From contig JAYKNF010000014.1 of NCBI GenBank assembly GCA_036172665.1, forward strand, positions 348,501-412,500: DNA of 64,000 bases. Direction: 5' to 3'. This document shows positions 1 to 11,900 of the stretch, in pieces. The notes beneath the pieces are model-generated. The model was given only the letters and a program-made list of their open reading frames with translations. It had not been told where the DNA came from and did no database searches. Source of the DNA: Prosopocoilus inquinatus (Eukaryota > Arthropoda > Insecta > Coleoptera > Lucanidae). Positions within the stretch are counted from its first letter, which is position 1. Each line of letters begins with the position of its first letter. Made by a program: the position numbers and the translations under genes.

Positions 1-3000
1 GTCCGAAATCTTTGTATCTCTCATCAGAGTTACTGGAGTCCACCCAAACGTCAAATAACATGATAGATAAGTAAGGATCGATTAGATACAGCACAGGAAC
101 AACGCTAATACGTGTTGTTTCGTTTAAAACTATTTCCAGCTCCTGCTGCGTCCAAAAACTTTGTCTCTCACATCAGAGTTACTGGAGTCCATCCAAACGT
201 CAAATAACATGATAGATGAGTAAGGATCGATTAGATACATCACAGGAACAACGCTAATACGTGTTGTTTCGTTTAAAACTATTTCCAGCTTCTGCTGCGT
301 CCGAAAACTTCGTATCTCACATCAGAGTTACTGGAGTCCATCGAAACGTCAAATAACATGATAGATAAGTAAGTATCGATTAGATACAGCACAGGAACAA
401 CGCTAATACGTGTTGTTTCGTTTAAAACTATTTCCAGCTCCTGCTGCGTCCAAAAACTTTGTATCTCACATCAGACTTACTGGAGTCCATCCAAACGTCA
501 AATAACATGTTAGAAAAGTAAGGACCGTTTAGATACATCACAGGAACAACGCTAATACGTGTTGTTTCGTTCAAAACTATTTCCAGCTTCTGCTGCGTCC
601 GATAACTTTGTATCTCACATCAGAGTTACTGGAGTCTGTCCAAACGTTAAATAACATGATAGATGAGTAAGGATCGATTAGATACATTACAGGAACAACG
701 CTAATATGTGTTGTTTCGTTTAAAACTATTTCCAGCTGCTGCTGCGTCCGAAAACATCGTATCTCACATCAGAGTTACTGGAGTCCATCGAAATGTCAAA
801 TAACATGATAGATAAGTAAGGATCGATTAGATACAGCACAGGAACAACGCTAATGCGTGTTGTTTCGTTTAAAACTATTTCTAGCTTCAGCTGGGTCCGA
901 GAACTTCGTATCTCACATCTAAGTTACTGGAGTTCATCGAAACGCCAAATAACATGATAGATGAGTAAGGATCGATTAGATATATCACAGGAACAACGCC
1001 AATGCGTGTTGTTTCGTTTAAAACTATTTCCAGCTTCTGCTGCGTCCGAAAATTTCGTATCTCACATTAGAGTTACTGGAGTCCATCGAAACGTCAAATA
1101 ACATAGTAGCTAAGTAAGGATCGATTAGATACATCACAGGAACAACGCTAATGCGTGTTGTTTCGTTCAAAACTATTTCCAGCTTCTGCTGCGTCCGAAA
1201 ACGTCGAATCTCACATCAGAGTTACTGGAGCCCATCGAAACGTCAAATAACATGATAGATAAGTAAGGATCGATTAGATACATCACAGGAACATCGCTAA
1301 TGCGTGTTGTTTCGTTTAAAACTATTTCCAGCTTCTGCTGCGTCCGAAAACGTCGTATCTCACATCAGAGTTACTGGAGCCCATCGAAACGTCAAATAAC
1401 ATAATAGATAAGTAAGGATCTATTAGATACAGCACAGGAACAACGCTTAAACGTGTTGTTTCGTTTAAAACTATTTCCAGCTTCTGCTGCGTCCGAAAAC
1501 GTCGTATCTCACATCAGAGTTACTGGAGTCCATCCAAACGTCAAATAACATGATAGATGAGTAAGGATCGATTAGATACATCACAGGAACAACGCTAATA
1601 CGTGTTGTTTCGTTTAAAACTATTTCCAGCTTCGGCTGCGTCCGAGAACTTCGTATCTAAAGTCAGGGTTACTGGAGTCCATCCAAACGTCAAATAACAT
1701 GTTAGATAAGTAAGGATCGTTTAGATACATCACAGGAACAACGCTAATAGGTGGTGTATCGTTCAAAAGTATTTCCAGCTTCTGCTGCGTCCGAAATCTT
1801 TGTATCTCTAATCAGAGTTACTGGAGTCCACCCAAACGTCAAATAACATGATAGATGAGTAAGGATCGATTAGATACATCACAGGAACAACGCTAATACG
1901 TGTTGTTTCGTTTAAAACTATTTCCAGCTCCTGCTGCGTCCCAAAACTTTGTATCTCACATCAGACACACTGGAGTCCATCTAAACGTCAAATAACATGT
2001 TAGATAAGTAAGGATCGTTTAGATACATCACAGGAACAACGCTAATAGGTGGTGTATCGTTCAAAAGTATTTCCAGCTTCTGCTGCGTCCGAAATCTTTG
2101 TATCTCTCATCAGAGTTACTGGAGTCCACCCAAACGTCAAATAACATGATAGATAAGTAAGGATCGATTAGATACAGCACAGGAACAACGCTAATACGTG
2201 TTTTTTCGTTTAAAACTATTTCCAGCTCCTGCTGCGTCCAAAAACTTTGTATCTCACATCAGAGTTACTGGAGTCCATCCAAACGTCAAATAACATGATA
2301 GATGAGTAAGGATCGATTAGATACATCACAGGAACAACGCTAATACGTGTTGTTTCGTTTAAAACTATTTCCAGCTTCTGCTGCGTCCGAAAACTTCGTA
2401 TCTCACATCAGAGTTACTGGAGTCCATCGAAACGTCAAATAACATGATAGATAAGTAAGTATCGATTAGATACAGCACAGGAACAACGCTAATACGTGTT
2501 GTTTCGTTTAAAACTATTTCCAGCTCCTGCTGCGTCCAAAAACTTTGTATCTCACATCAGACTTACTGGAGTCCATCCAAACGTCAAATAACATGTTAGA
2601 TAAGTAAGGATCGTTTAGATACATCACAGGAACAACGCTAATACGTGTTGTTTCGTTCAAAACTATTTCCAGCTTCTGCTGCGTCCGATAACTTTGTATC
2701 TCACATCAGAGTTACTGGAGTCTGTCCAAACGTTAAATAACATGATAGATGAGTAAGGATCCATTAGATACATTACAGGAACAACGCTAATATGTGTTGT
2801 TTCGTTTAAAACTATTTCCAGCTGCTGCTGCGTCCGAAAACATCGTATCTCACATCAGAGTTACTGGAGTCCATCGAAATGTCAAATAACATGATAGATA
2901 AGTAAGGATCGATTAGATACAGCACAGGAACAACGCTAATGCGTGTTGTTTCGTTTAAAACTATTTCTAGCTTCAGCTGGGTCCGAGAACTTCGTATCTC

Positions 3001-3664
3001 ACATCTAAGTTACTGGAGTTCATCGAAACGCCAAATAACATGATAGATGAGTAAGGATCGATTAGATATATCACAGGAACAACGCCAATGCGTGTTGTTT
3101 CGTTTAAAACTATTTCCAGCTTCTGCTGCGTCCGAAAATTTCGTATCTCACATTAGAGTTACTGGAGTCCATCGAAACGTCAAATAACATAGTAGCTAAG
3201 TAAGGATCGATTAGATACATCACAGGAACAACGCTAATGCGTGTTGTTTCGTTCAAAACTATTTCCAGCTTCTGCTGCGTCCGAAAACGTCGAATCTCAC
3301 ATCAGAGTTACTGGAGCCCATCGAAACGTCAAATAACATGATAGATAAGTAAGGATCGATTAGATACATCACAGGAACATCGCTAATGCGTGTTGTTTCG
3401 TTTAAAACTATTTCCAGCTTCTGCTGCGTCCGAAAACGTCGTATCTCACATCAGAGTTACTGGAGCCCATCGAAACGTCAAATAACATAATAGATAAGTA
3501 AGGATCTATTAGATACAGCACAGGAACAACGCTTAAACGTGTTGTTTCGTTTAAAACTATTTCCAGCTTCTGCTGCGTCCGAAAACGTCGTATCTCACAT
3601 CAGAGTTACTGGAGTCCATCCAAACGTCAAATAACATGATAGATGAGTAAGGATCGATTAGATA
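1..3664 (+). repeat. 14-monomer higher-order repeat (2,086 bp)
   Basis: Positions 1-1,578 and 2,087-3,664 match variant for variant at an offset of 2,086 bp, exactly 14 x 149. Small differences exist, for example the monomer near 510-530 carries GAAAAG and GGACC where the copy near 2,600 has GATAAG and GGATC. The copies part at about 1,578/3,664, where the second has a TATATCAC variant. The stretch 1,579-2,086 completes the first unit; its counterpart after 3,664 is a different monomer order. Confidence 0.85.
98..119 (+). repeat. Dyad (hairpin) carried by almost every monomer, example copy
   Basis: AACAACGC and GTGTTGTT can pair over 8 bp (one G-T wobble) around the 6-nt loop TAATAC. The same dyad, with loop TAATAC, TAATGC, TAATAG or TAATAT, recurs once per 149-bp monomer across both arms. 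Whether it forms a structure or binds a protein cannot be told from sequence. Confidence 0.75.
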
Positions 3665-4603
3665 TATCACAGGAACAACGCCAATACGTGTTGCTTCGTT
3701 TAAAACTATTTCCAGCTTCTGCTGCGTCCGAAAACGTCGTATCTCACATCAGAGTTACTGGAGTCCATCGAAACGTCAAATAACATGATAGATAAGTAAT
3801 TATCTATTAGATACAGCACAGGAACAACGCTAATACGTGTTGTTTCGTTTAAAACTATTTCCAGCTCCTGCTGCGTCCAAAAACTTTGTATCTCACATCA
3901 GACTTACTGGAGTCCATCCAAACGTCAAATAACATGATTGATGAGTAAGGATCGATTAGATACATCACAGGAACAACGCTAATATGTGTTGTTTCGTTTC
4001 AAACTATTTCCAGCTGCTGCTGCGTCCGAAAATTTCGTATCTCACATTAGAGTTACTGGAGTCCATCGAAACGTCAAATAACATAGTAGCTAAGTAAGGA
4101 TTGATTAGATACATCACAGGAACAACGCTAATACGTGTTGTTTCGTTCAAAACTATTTCCAGCTTCTGCTGCGTCCAAAAACTTTGTATCTCACATCAGA
4201 GTTACTGGAGTCCATCCAAACGTCAAATAACATGATAGATGAGTAAGGATCGATTAGATACATCCCAGGAACAACGCTAATACGTGTTGTTTCGTTTAAA
4301 ACTATTTCCAGCTTCGGCTGCGTCCGAGAACTTCGTATCTAAAGTCAGGGTTACTGGAGTCCATCCAAACGTCAAATAACATGATAGATAAGTAAGGATC
4401 GATTAGATACATCACAGGAACAACGCTAATGCATGTTGTTTCGTTCAAAACTATTTCCAGCTCCTGCTGCGTCCAAAGACTTTGTATCTCACATCAGACT
4501 TACTGGAGTGTATCCAAACTTTAAATAACATGTTAGATAAGTAAGGATCGTTTAGATACATCACAGGAACAACGCTAATAGGTGTTGTTTCGTTCAAAAC
4601 TAT
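3665..4603 (+). repeat. Mosaic monomers ending in a truncated copy
   Basis: Monomers of mixed subfamilies, including the TAGTAGCTAAG and CATTAGAG types and an AAAGTCAGGG type also seen near 1,660. The last monomer is cut at AAAACTAT (4,603) and continues directly with AGATAAGTAAGG of another monomer. Confidence 0.8.
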
Positions 4604-4604
4604 A
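4603..4604. other. Truncated-monomer junction
   Basis: The monomer stops inside the TTTCCAGC region after AAAACTAT and resumes at AGATAAGTAAGG, skipping the part between. The two bases AT at the join are compatible with both parents, so 2-bp microhomology is possible. Confidence 0.85.
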
Positions 4605-6838
4605 GATAAGTAAGGATCGATTAGATACAGCACAGGAACAACGCTTAAACGTGTTGTTTCGTTTAAAACTATTTCCAGCTTCTGCTGCGTCCGAAAACGT
4701 CGTATCTCACATCAGAGTTACTGGAGCCCATCGAAACGTCAAATAACATGATAGATAAGTAAGGATCGATTAGATACAGCACAGGAGCAACGCTAAAACG
4801 TGTTGTTTCGTTTACAACTATTTCCAGCTCCTGCTGCGTCCGAAAACTTCGTATCTCACATCTAAGTTACTGGAGTCCATCGAAACGCCAAATAACATGA
4901 TAGATGAGTAAGGATCGATTAGATACTTCACAGGAGCAACGCTAATGCGTGTTGTTTCGTTTAAAACTATTTCCAGCTTCTGCTGCGTCCGAGAACTTCG
5001 TATCTCACGTCAGGGTTACTGGAGTCCATCCAAACGTCAAATAACATAGTAGCTAAGTAAGGATCGATTAGATACAGCACAGGAACAACGCTAAAACGTG
5101 TTGTTTCGTTTACAACTATTTCCAGCTCCTGCTGCGTCCGAAAACTTCGTATCTCACATCTAAGTTACTGGAGTCCATCGAAACGCCAAATAACATGATA
5201 GATCAGTAAGGATCGATTAGATACTTCACAGGAACAACGCTAATGCGTGTTGTTTCGTTTAAAACTATTTCCAGCTCCTGCTGCGTCCGAAAACTTCGTA
5301 TCTCACATCTAAGTTACTGGAGTCCATCGAAACGCCAAATAACATGATAGATGAGTAAGGATCGATTAGATACTTCACAGGAGCAACGCTAATGCGTGTT
5401 GTTTCGTTTAAAACTATTTCCAGCTTCTGCTGCGTCCGAGAACTTCGTATCTCACGTCAGGGTTACTGGAGTCCATCCAAACGTCAAATAACATAGTAGC
5501 TAAGTAAGGATCGATTAGATACAGCACAGGAACAACGCTAAAACGTGTTGTTTCGTTTACAACTATTTCCAGCTTCTGCTGCGTCCGAAAACGTCGTATC
5601 TCACATTAGAGTTACTGGAGTCCATCGAAACGTCAAATAACATAGTAGCTAAGTAAGGATCGATTAGATACATCACAGGAACAACGCTAATGCGTGTTGT
5701 TTCGTTTAAAACTATTTCCAGCTTCTGCTGCGTCCGAAAACGTCGTATCTCACATCAGAGCTACTGGAGTCCATCGAAACGCCAAATAACATGATAGATA
5801 AGTAAGGATCGATTAGAAACAGCACAGGAACAACGCTAAAACGTGTTGTTTCGTTTACAACTATTTCCAGCTCCTGCTGCTTACGAAAACTTCGTATCTC
5901 ACATCTAAGTTACTGGAGTCCATCGAAACGCCAAATAACATGATAGATGAGTAAGGATCGATTAGATACATCACAGGAACAACGCTAATGCGTGTTGTTT
6001 CGTTTAAAACTATTTCTAGCTTCAGCTGCGCCCGAGAACTTCGTATCTCACATCTAAGTTACTGGAGTCCATCGTAACACCAAATAACATGATAGATGAG
6101 TAAGGATCGATTAGATACATCACAGGAACAACGCTAATGCGTGTTGTTTCGTTTAAAACTATTTCCAGCTTCTGCTGCGTCCGAGAACTTCGTATCTCAC
6201 GTCAGGGTTACTGGAGTCCATCCAAACGTCAAATAACATGATAGATAAGTAAGGATCAATTAGATACAGCACAAGAACAACGCTAATACGTGTTGTTTCG
6301 TTTAAAACTATTTCCAGCTCCTGCTGCGTCTCAAAACTTTGTATCTCACATCAGACTTACTGGAGTCCATCCAAACGTCAAATAACATGTTAGATAAGTA
6401 AGGATCGTTTAGATACATCACAGGAACAACGCTAATAGGTGGTGTTTCGTTCAAAACTATTTCCAGCTTCTGCTGCGTCCGAAATCTTTGTATTTCTCAT
6501 CAGAGTTACTGGAGTCCATCCAAACGTCAAATAACATGATAGATGAGTAAGGATCGATTATATACATCACAGGAACAACGCTAATACGTGTTGTTTCGTT
6601 TAAAACTATTTCCAGCTTCTGCTGCGTCCGAAAACGTCGTATCTCACATTAGAGTTACTGGAGTCCATCGAAACGTCAAATAACATAGTAGCTAAGTAAG
6701 GATCGATTAGATACATCACAGGAACAACGCTAATGCGTGTTGTTTCGTTTAAAACTATTTCCAGCTTCTGCTGCGTCCGAAAACGTCGTATCTCACATCA
6801 GAGCTACTGGAGTCCATCGAAACGCCAAATAACATGAT
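4604..6838 (+). repeat. Array segment with 3-monomer local duplication
   Basis: This block is rich in monomers with CATCTAAG, AACGCCAAATAAC and GTTTACAACT variants. A local duplication is visible: ATAACATAGT starts at 5,041 and again at 5,488, 447 bp or 3 x 149 apart, with matching neighbours. Otherwise the order is irregular. Confidence 0.75.
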
Positions 6839-8990
6839 AGATAAGTAAGGATCGATTAGATACAGCACAGGAACAACGCTAATACGTGTTGTTTCGTTTA
6901 AAACTATTTCCAGCTCCTGCTGCTTCCAAAAACTTTGTATCTCACATCAGACTTACTGGAGTCCATCCAAACTTTAAATTACATGTTAGATAAGTAAGGA
7001 TCGATTAAATACATCACAGGAACGACGCTAATACGTGTTGTTTCGTTTAAAACTATTTCCAGCTTCTGCAGCGTCCGAAAACGTCGTATCTCACATCAGA
7101 CTTACTGGAGTCCATCGAAACGTCAAATAACATGATAGATGAGTAAGGATCGATTAGATACATCACAGGAATGCGTGTTGTTTCGTTTAAAACTATTTCC
7201 ATCTTCTGCTGCGTCCGAAAACGGCGTATCCCACATCAGAGCTACTGGAGTCCATCGAAACGCCAAATAACATGATAGATGAGTAAGGATCGATTAGATA
7301 TATCACAGGAACAACGCTAATATGTGTTGTTTCGTTTAAAACTATTTCCAGCTGCTGCTGCGTCGGAAAATTTCGTATCTCACGTTAGAGTTACTGGAGT
7401 CCATCGAAACGTCAAATAACATAGTAGCTAAGTAAGGATCGATTAGATACATCACAGGAACAACGCTAGTAGGTGTTGTTTCGTTCAAAACTATTTCCAG
7501 CTTCTGCTGCGTCCAAAAACTTTGTATCTCACATCAGAGTTACTGGAGTCCATCCAAACGTCAAATAGCATGAGAGATGAGTAAGGATCGATTAGATATA
7601 TCACAGGAACAACGCCAATACGTGTTGCTTCGTTTAAAACTATTTCCAGCTTCTGCTGCGTCCGAAAACGTCGTATCTCACATTAGAGTTACTGGAATCC
7701 ATCGAAACGTCAAATAACATAGTAGCTAAGTAAGGATCGATTAGATACATCACAGGAACAACGCTAATGCGTGTTGTTTCGTTTAAAACTATTTCCAGCT
7801 TCTGCTGCGTCCGATAACCTTGTATCTCACATTAGAGTTACTGGAGTCTGTCCAAACGTCAAATAACATGATAGATGAGTAAGGATCGATTAGATACATT
7901 ACAGGAACAACGCTAATATGTGTTGTTTCGTTTAAAACTATTTCCAGCTGCTGCTGCGTCCGAAAACGTCGTATCTCACATCAGAGTTACTGGAGTCCAT
8001 CGAAATGTCAAATAACATGATAGATAAGTAAGGATCGATTAGATACAGCACAGGAACAACGCTAATGCGTGTTGTTTCGTTTAAAACTATTTCTAGCTTC
8101 AGCTGGGTCCGAGAACTTCGTATCTCACATCTAAGTTACTGGAGTTCATCGAAACGCCAAATAACATGATAGATGAGTAAGGATCGATTAGATACATCAC
8201 AGGAACAACGCCAATGCGTGTTGTTTCGTTTAAAACTATTTCCAGCTTCTGCTGCGTCCGAAAATTTCGTATCTCACATTAGAGTTACTGGAGTCGATCG
8301 AAACGTCAAATAACATAGTAGCTAAGTAAGGATCGATTAGATATATCACAGGAACAACGCCAATACGTGTTGCTTCGTTTAAAACTATTTCCAGCTTCTG
8401 CTGCGTCCGAAAACTTCGTATCTCACATCAGAGTTACTGGAGTCCATCGAAACGTCAAATAACATGATAGATAAGTAATTATCGATTAGATACAGCACAG
8501 GAACAACGCTAATACGTGTTGTTTCGTTTAAAACTATTTCCAGCTCCTGCTGCGTCCAAAAACTTTGTATCTCACATCAGACTTGCTGGAGTCCATCCAA
8601 ACGTCAAATAACATGATAGATGAGTAAGGATCGATTAGATACATCACAGGAACAACGCTAATATGTGTTGTTTCGTTTCAAACTATTTCCAGCTGCTGCT
8701 GCGTCCGAAAATTTCGTATCTCACATTAGAGTTACTGGAGTCCATCGAAACGTCAAATAACATAGTAGCTAAGTAAGGATCGATTAGATACATCACAGGT
8801 ACAACGCTAATACGTGTTGTTTCGTTCAAAACTATTTCCAGCTTCTGCTGCGTCCAAAAACTTTGTATCTCACATCAGAGTTACTGGAGTCCATCCAAAA
8901 GTCAAATAATATGATAGATGAGTAAGGATCGATTAGATACATCACAGGAACAACGCTAATACGTGTTGTTTCGTTTAAAACTATTTCCAG
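6839..8990 (+). repeat. 2.15-kb block repeated at 36,361
   Basis: This run of about 14 monomers reappears at 36,361-38,510 at an offset of 29,522 bp. Shared rare markers include TGCTTCC for TGCGTCC, AACTTTAAATTAC, a 9-bp deletion at 7,171, a TGCGTCGGAAAA variant and AAAAGTCAAATAATATG. Scattered differences include TTTCGTTT here against TTTACTTT in the distal copy. Confidence 0.85.
7171..7172 (+). other. Monomer with 9-bp deletion in the dyad
   Basis: CACAGGAA joins TGCGTGTTG directly, so CAACGCTAA is missing and this monomer is 140 bp. The missing piece is flanked by AA on both sides, which fits slippage. It removes the left arm of the monomer dyad. The same deletion is at 36,693. Confidence 0.85.
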
Positions 8991-11900
8991 CTTCTGCTAC
9001 GTCCGAAAACGTCGTATCTCACATCAGAGTTACTGGAGTCCATCCAAACGTCAAATAACATGATAGATGAGTAAGGATCGATTAGATACATCACAGGAAC
9101 AACGCTAATACGTGTTGTTTCGTTCAAAACTATTTCCAGCTTCTGCTGCGTCCAAAAACTTTGTATCTCACATCAGACTTACTGGAGTGTATCCAAACGT
9201 TAAATAACATGTTAGATAAGTAAGGATCGTTTAGATACATCACAGGAACAACGCTAATAGGTGTTGTTTCGTTCAAAACTATTTCCAGCTCCTGCTGCGT
9301 CCCAAAACTTTGTATCTCACATCAGACACACTGGAGTCCATCTAAACGTCAAATAACATGTTAGATAAGTAAGGATCGTTTAGATACATCACAGGAACAA
9401 CGCTAATAGGTGGTGTATCGTTCAAAAGTATTTCCAGCTTCTGCTGCGTCCGAAATCTTTGTATCTCTCATCAGAGTTACTGGAGTCCACCCAAACGTCA
9501 AATAACATGATAGATGAGTAAGGATCGATTAGATACATCACAGGAACAACGCTAATACGTGTTGTTTCGTTTAAAACTATTTCCAGCTCCTGCTGCGTCC
9601 CAAAACTTTGTATCTCACATCAGACACACTGGAGTCCATCTAAACGTCAAATAACATGTTAGATAAGTAAGGATCGTTTAGATACATCACAGGAACAACG
9701 CTAATAGGTGGTGTATCGTTCAAAAGTATTTCCAGCTTCTGCTGCGTCCGAAATCTTTGTATCTCTCATCAGAGTTACTGGAGTCCACCCAAACGTCAAA
9801 TAACATGATAGATAAGTAAGGATCGATTAGATACAGCACAGGAACAACGCTAATACGTGTTGTTTCGTTTAAAACTATTTCCAGCTCCTGCTGCGTCCAA
9901 AAACTTTGTATCTCACATCAGAGTTACTGGAGTCCATCCAAACGTCAAATAACATGATAGATGAGTAAGGATCGATTAGATACATCACAGGAACAACGTT
10001 AATACGTGTTGTTTCGTTTAAAACTATTTCCAGCTTCGGCTGCGTCCGAGAACTTCGTATCTAAAGTCAGGGTTACTGGAGTCCATCCAAACGTCAAATA
10101 ACATGATAGATAAGTAAGGATCGATTAGATACATCACAGGAACAACGCTAATGCATGTTGTTTCGTTTAAAACTATTTCTAGCTTCAGCTGCGTCCGAGA
10201 ACTTCGTATCTCACATCTAAGTTACTGGAGTTCATCGTAACGCCAAATAACATGATAGATGAGTAAGGATCGATTAGATACAGCACAGGAACAACGCTAA
10301 TACGTGTTGTTTCGTTTAAAACTATTTCCAGCTCCTGCTGCGTCCAAAAACTTTGTATCTCACATCAGACTTACTGGAGTGTATCCAAACGTTAAATAAC
10401 ATGTTAGATAAGTAAGGATCGTTTAGATACATCACAGGAACAACGCTAATAGGTGTTGTTTCGTTCAAAACTATTTCCAGCTTCTGCTGCGTCCGAAATC
10501 TTTGTATCTCTCATCCTAGTTACTGGAGTCCATCCAAACGTCAAATAACATGATAGATGAGTAAGGATCGATTAGATACATCACAGGAACAACGCTAATA
10601 CGAGTTATTTCGTTTAATACTATTTCCAGCTTCTGCTGCGTTCGGAAACGTCGTATCTCACATCAGAGTTACTGGAGTCCATCGAAACGTCAAATAACAT
10701 GATAGATGAGTAAGGATCGATTAGATACATCACAGGAACAACGCTAATGCCTGTTGCTTCGTTTAAAACTATTTCCAGCTTCTGCTGCGTCCGAGAACTT
10801 CGTATCTCACGTCAGGGTTACTGGAGTCCATCCAAACGTCAAATATCATGATAGATAAGTAAGGATCGATTAGATACAGCACAGGAACAACGCTAATACG
10901 TGTTGTTTCGTTTAAAACTATTTCCAGCTCCTGCTGCGTCCCAAAACTTTGTATCTCACATCAGACTCACTGGAGTCCACCCAAACGTCAAATAACATGA
11001 TAGATGAGTAAGGATCGATTAGATACATCACAGGAACAACGCTAATACGTGTTGTTTCGTTTAAAACTATTTCCAGCTTCTGCTGCGTCCGAAAACGTCG
11101 TATCTCACATCAGAGTTACTGGAGTCCATCCAAACGTCAAATAACATGATAGATAAGTAAGGATCGATTAGATACAGCACAGGAACAACGCTAATACGTG
11201 TTGTTTCGTTTAAAACTATTTCCAGCTCCTGCTGCGTCCAAAAACTTTTTATCTCACATCAGAGTTACTGGAGTCCATCCAAACGTCAAATAACATGATA
11301 GATGAGTAAGGATCGATTAGATACATCACCGGAACAACGCTAATACGTGTTGTTTCGTTTAAAACTATTTCCAGCTTCTGCTGCTCCGAAAACGTCGTAT
11401 CTCACATCAGAGTTACTGGAGTCCATCCAAACGTCAAATAACATGATAGATGAGTACGGATCGATTAGATACATCACCGGAACAACGCTAATACTTGTTG
11501 TTTCGTTTAAAACTATTTCCAGCTTCTGCTGCGTCCGAAAACTTCGTATCTCACATCAGAGTTACTGGAGTCCATCGAAACGTCAAATAACATGATAGAT
11601 AAGTAAGTATCGATTAGATACAGCACAGGAACAACGCTAATACGTGTTGTTTCGTTTAAAACTATTTCCAGCTCCTGCTGCGTCCAAAAACTTTGTATCT
11701 CACATCAGACTTACTGGAGTCCATCCAAACGTCAAATAACATGTTAGATAAGTAAGGATCGTTTAGATACATCACAGGAACAACGCTAATACGTGTTGTT
11801 TCGTTCAAAACTATTTCCAGCTTCTGCTGCGTCCGATAACTTTGTATCTCACATCAGAGTTACTGGAGTCTGTCCAAACGTCAAATAACATGATAGATGA

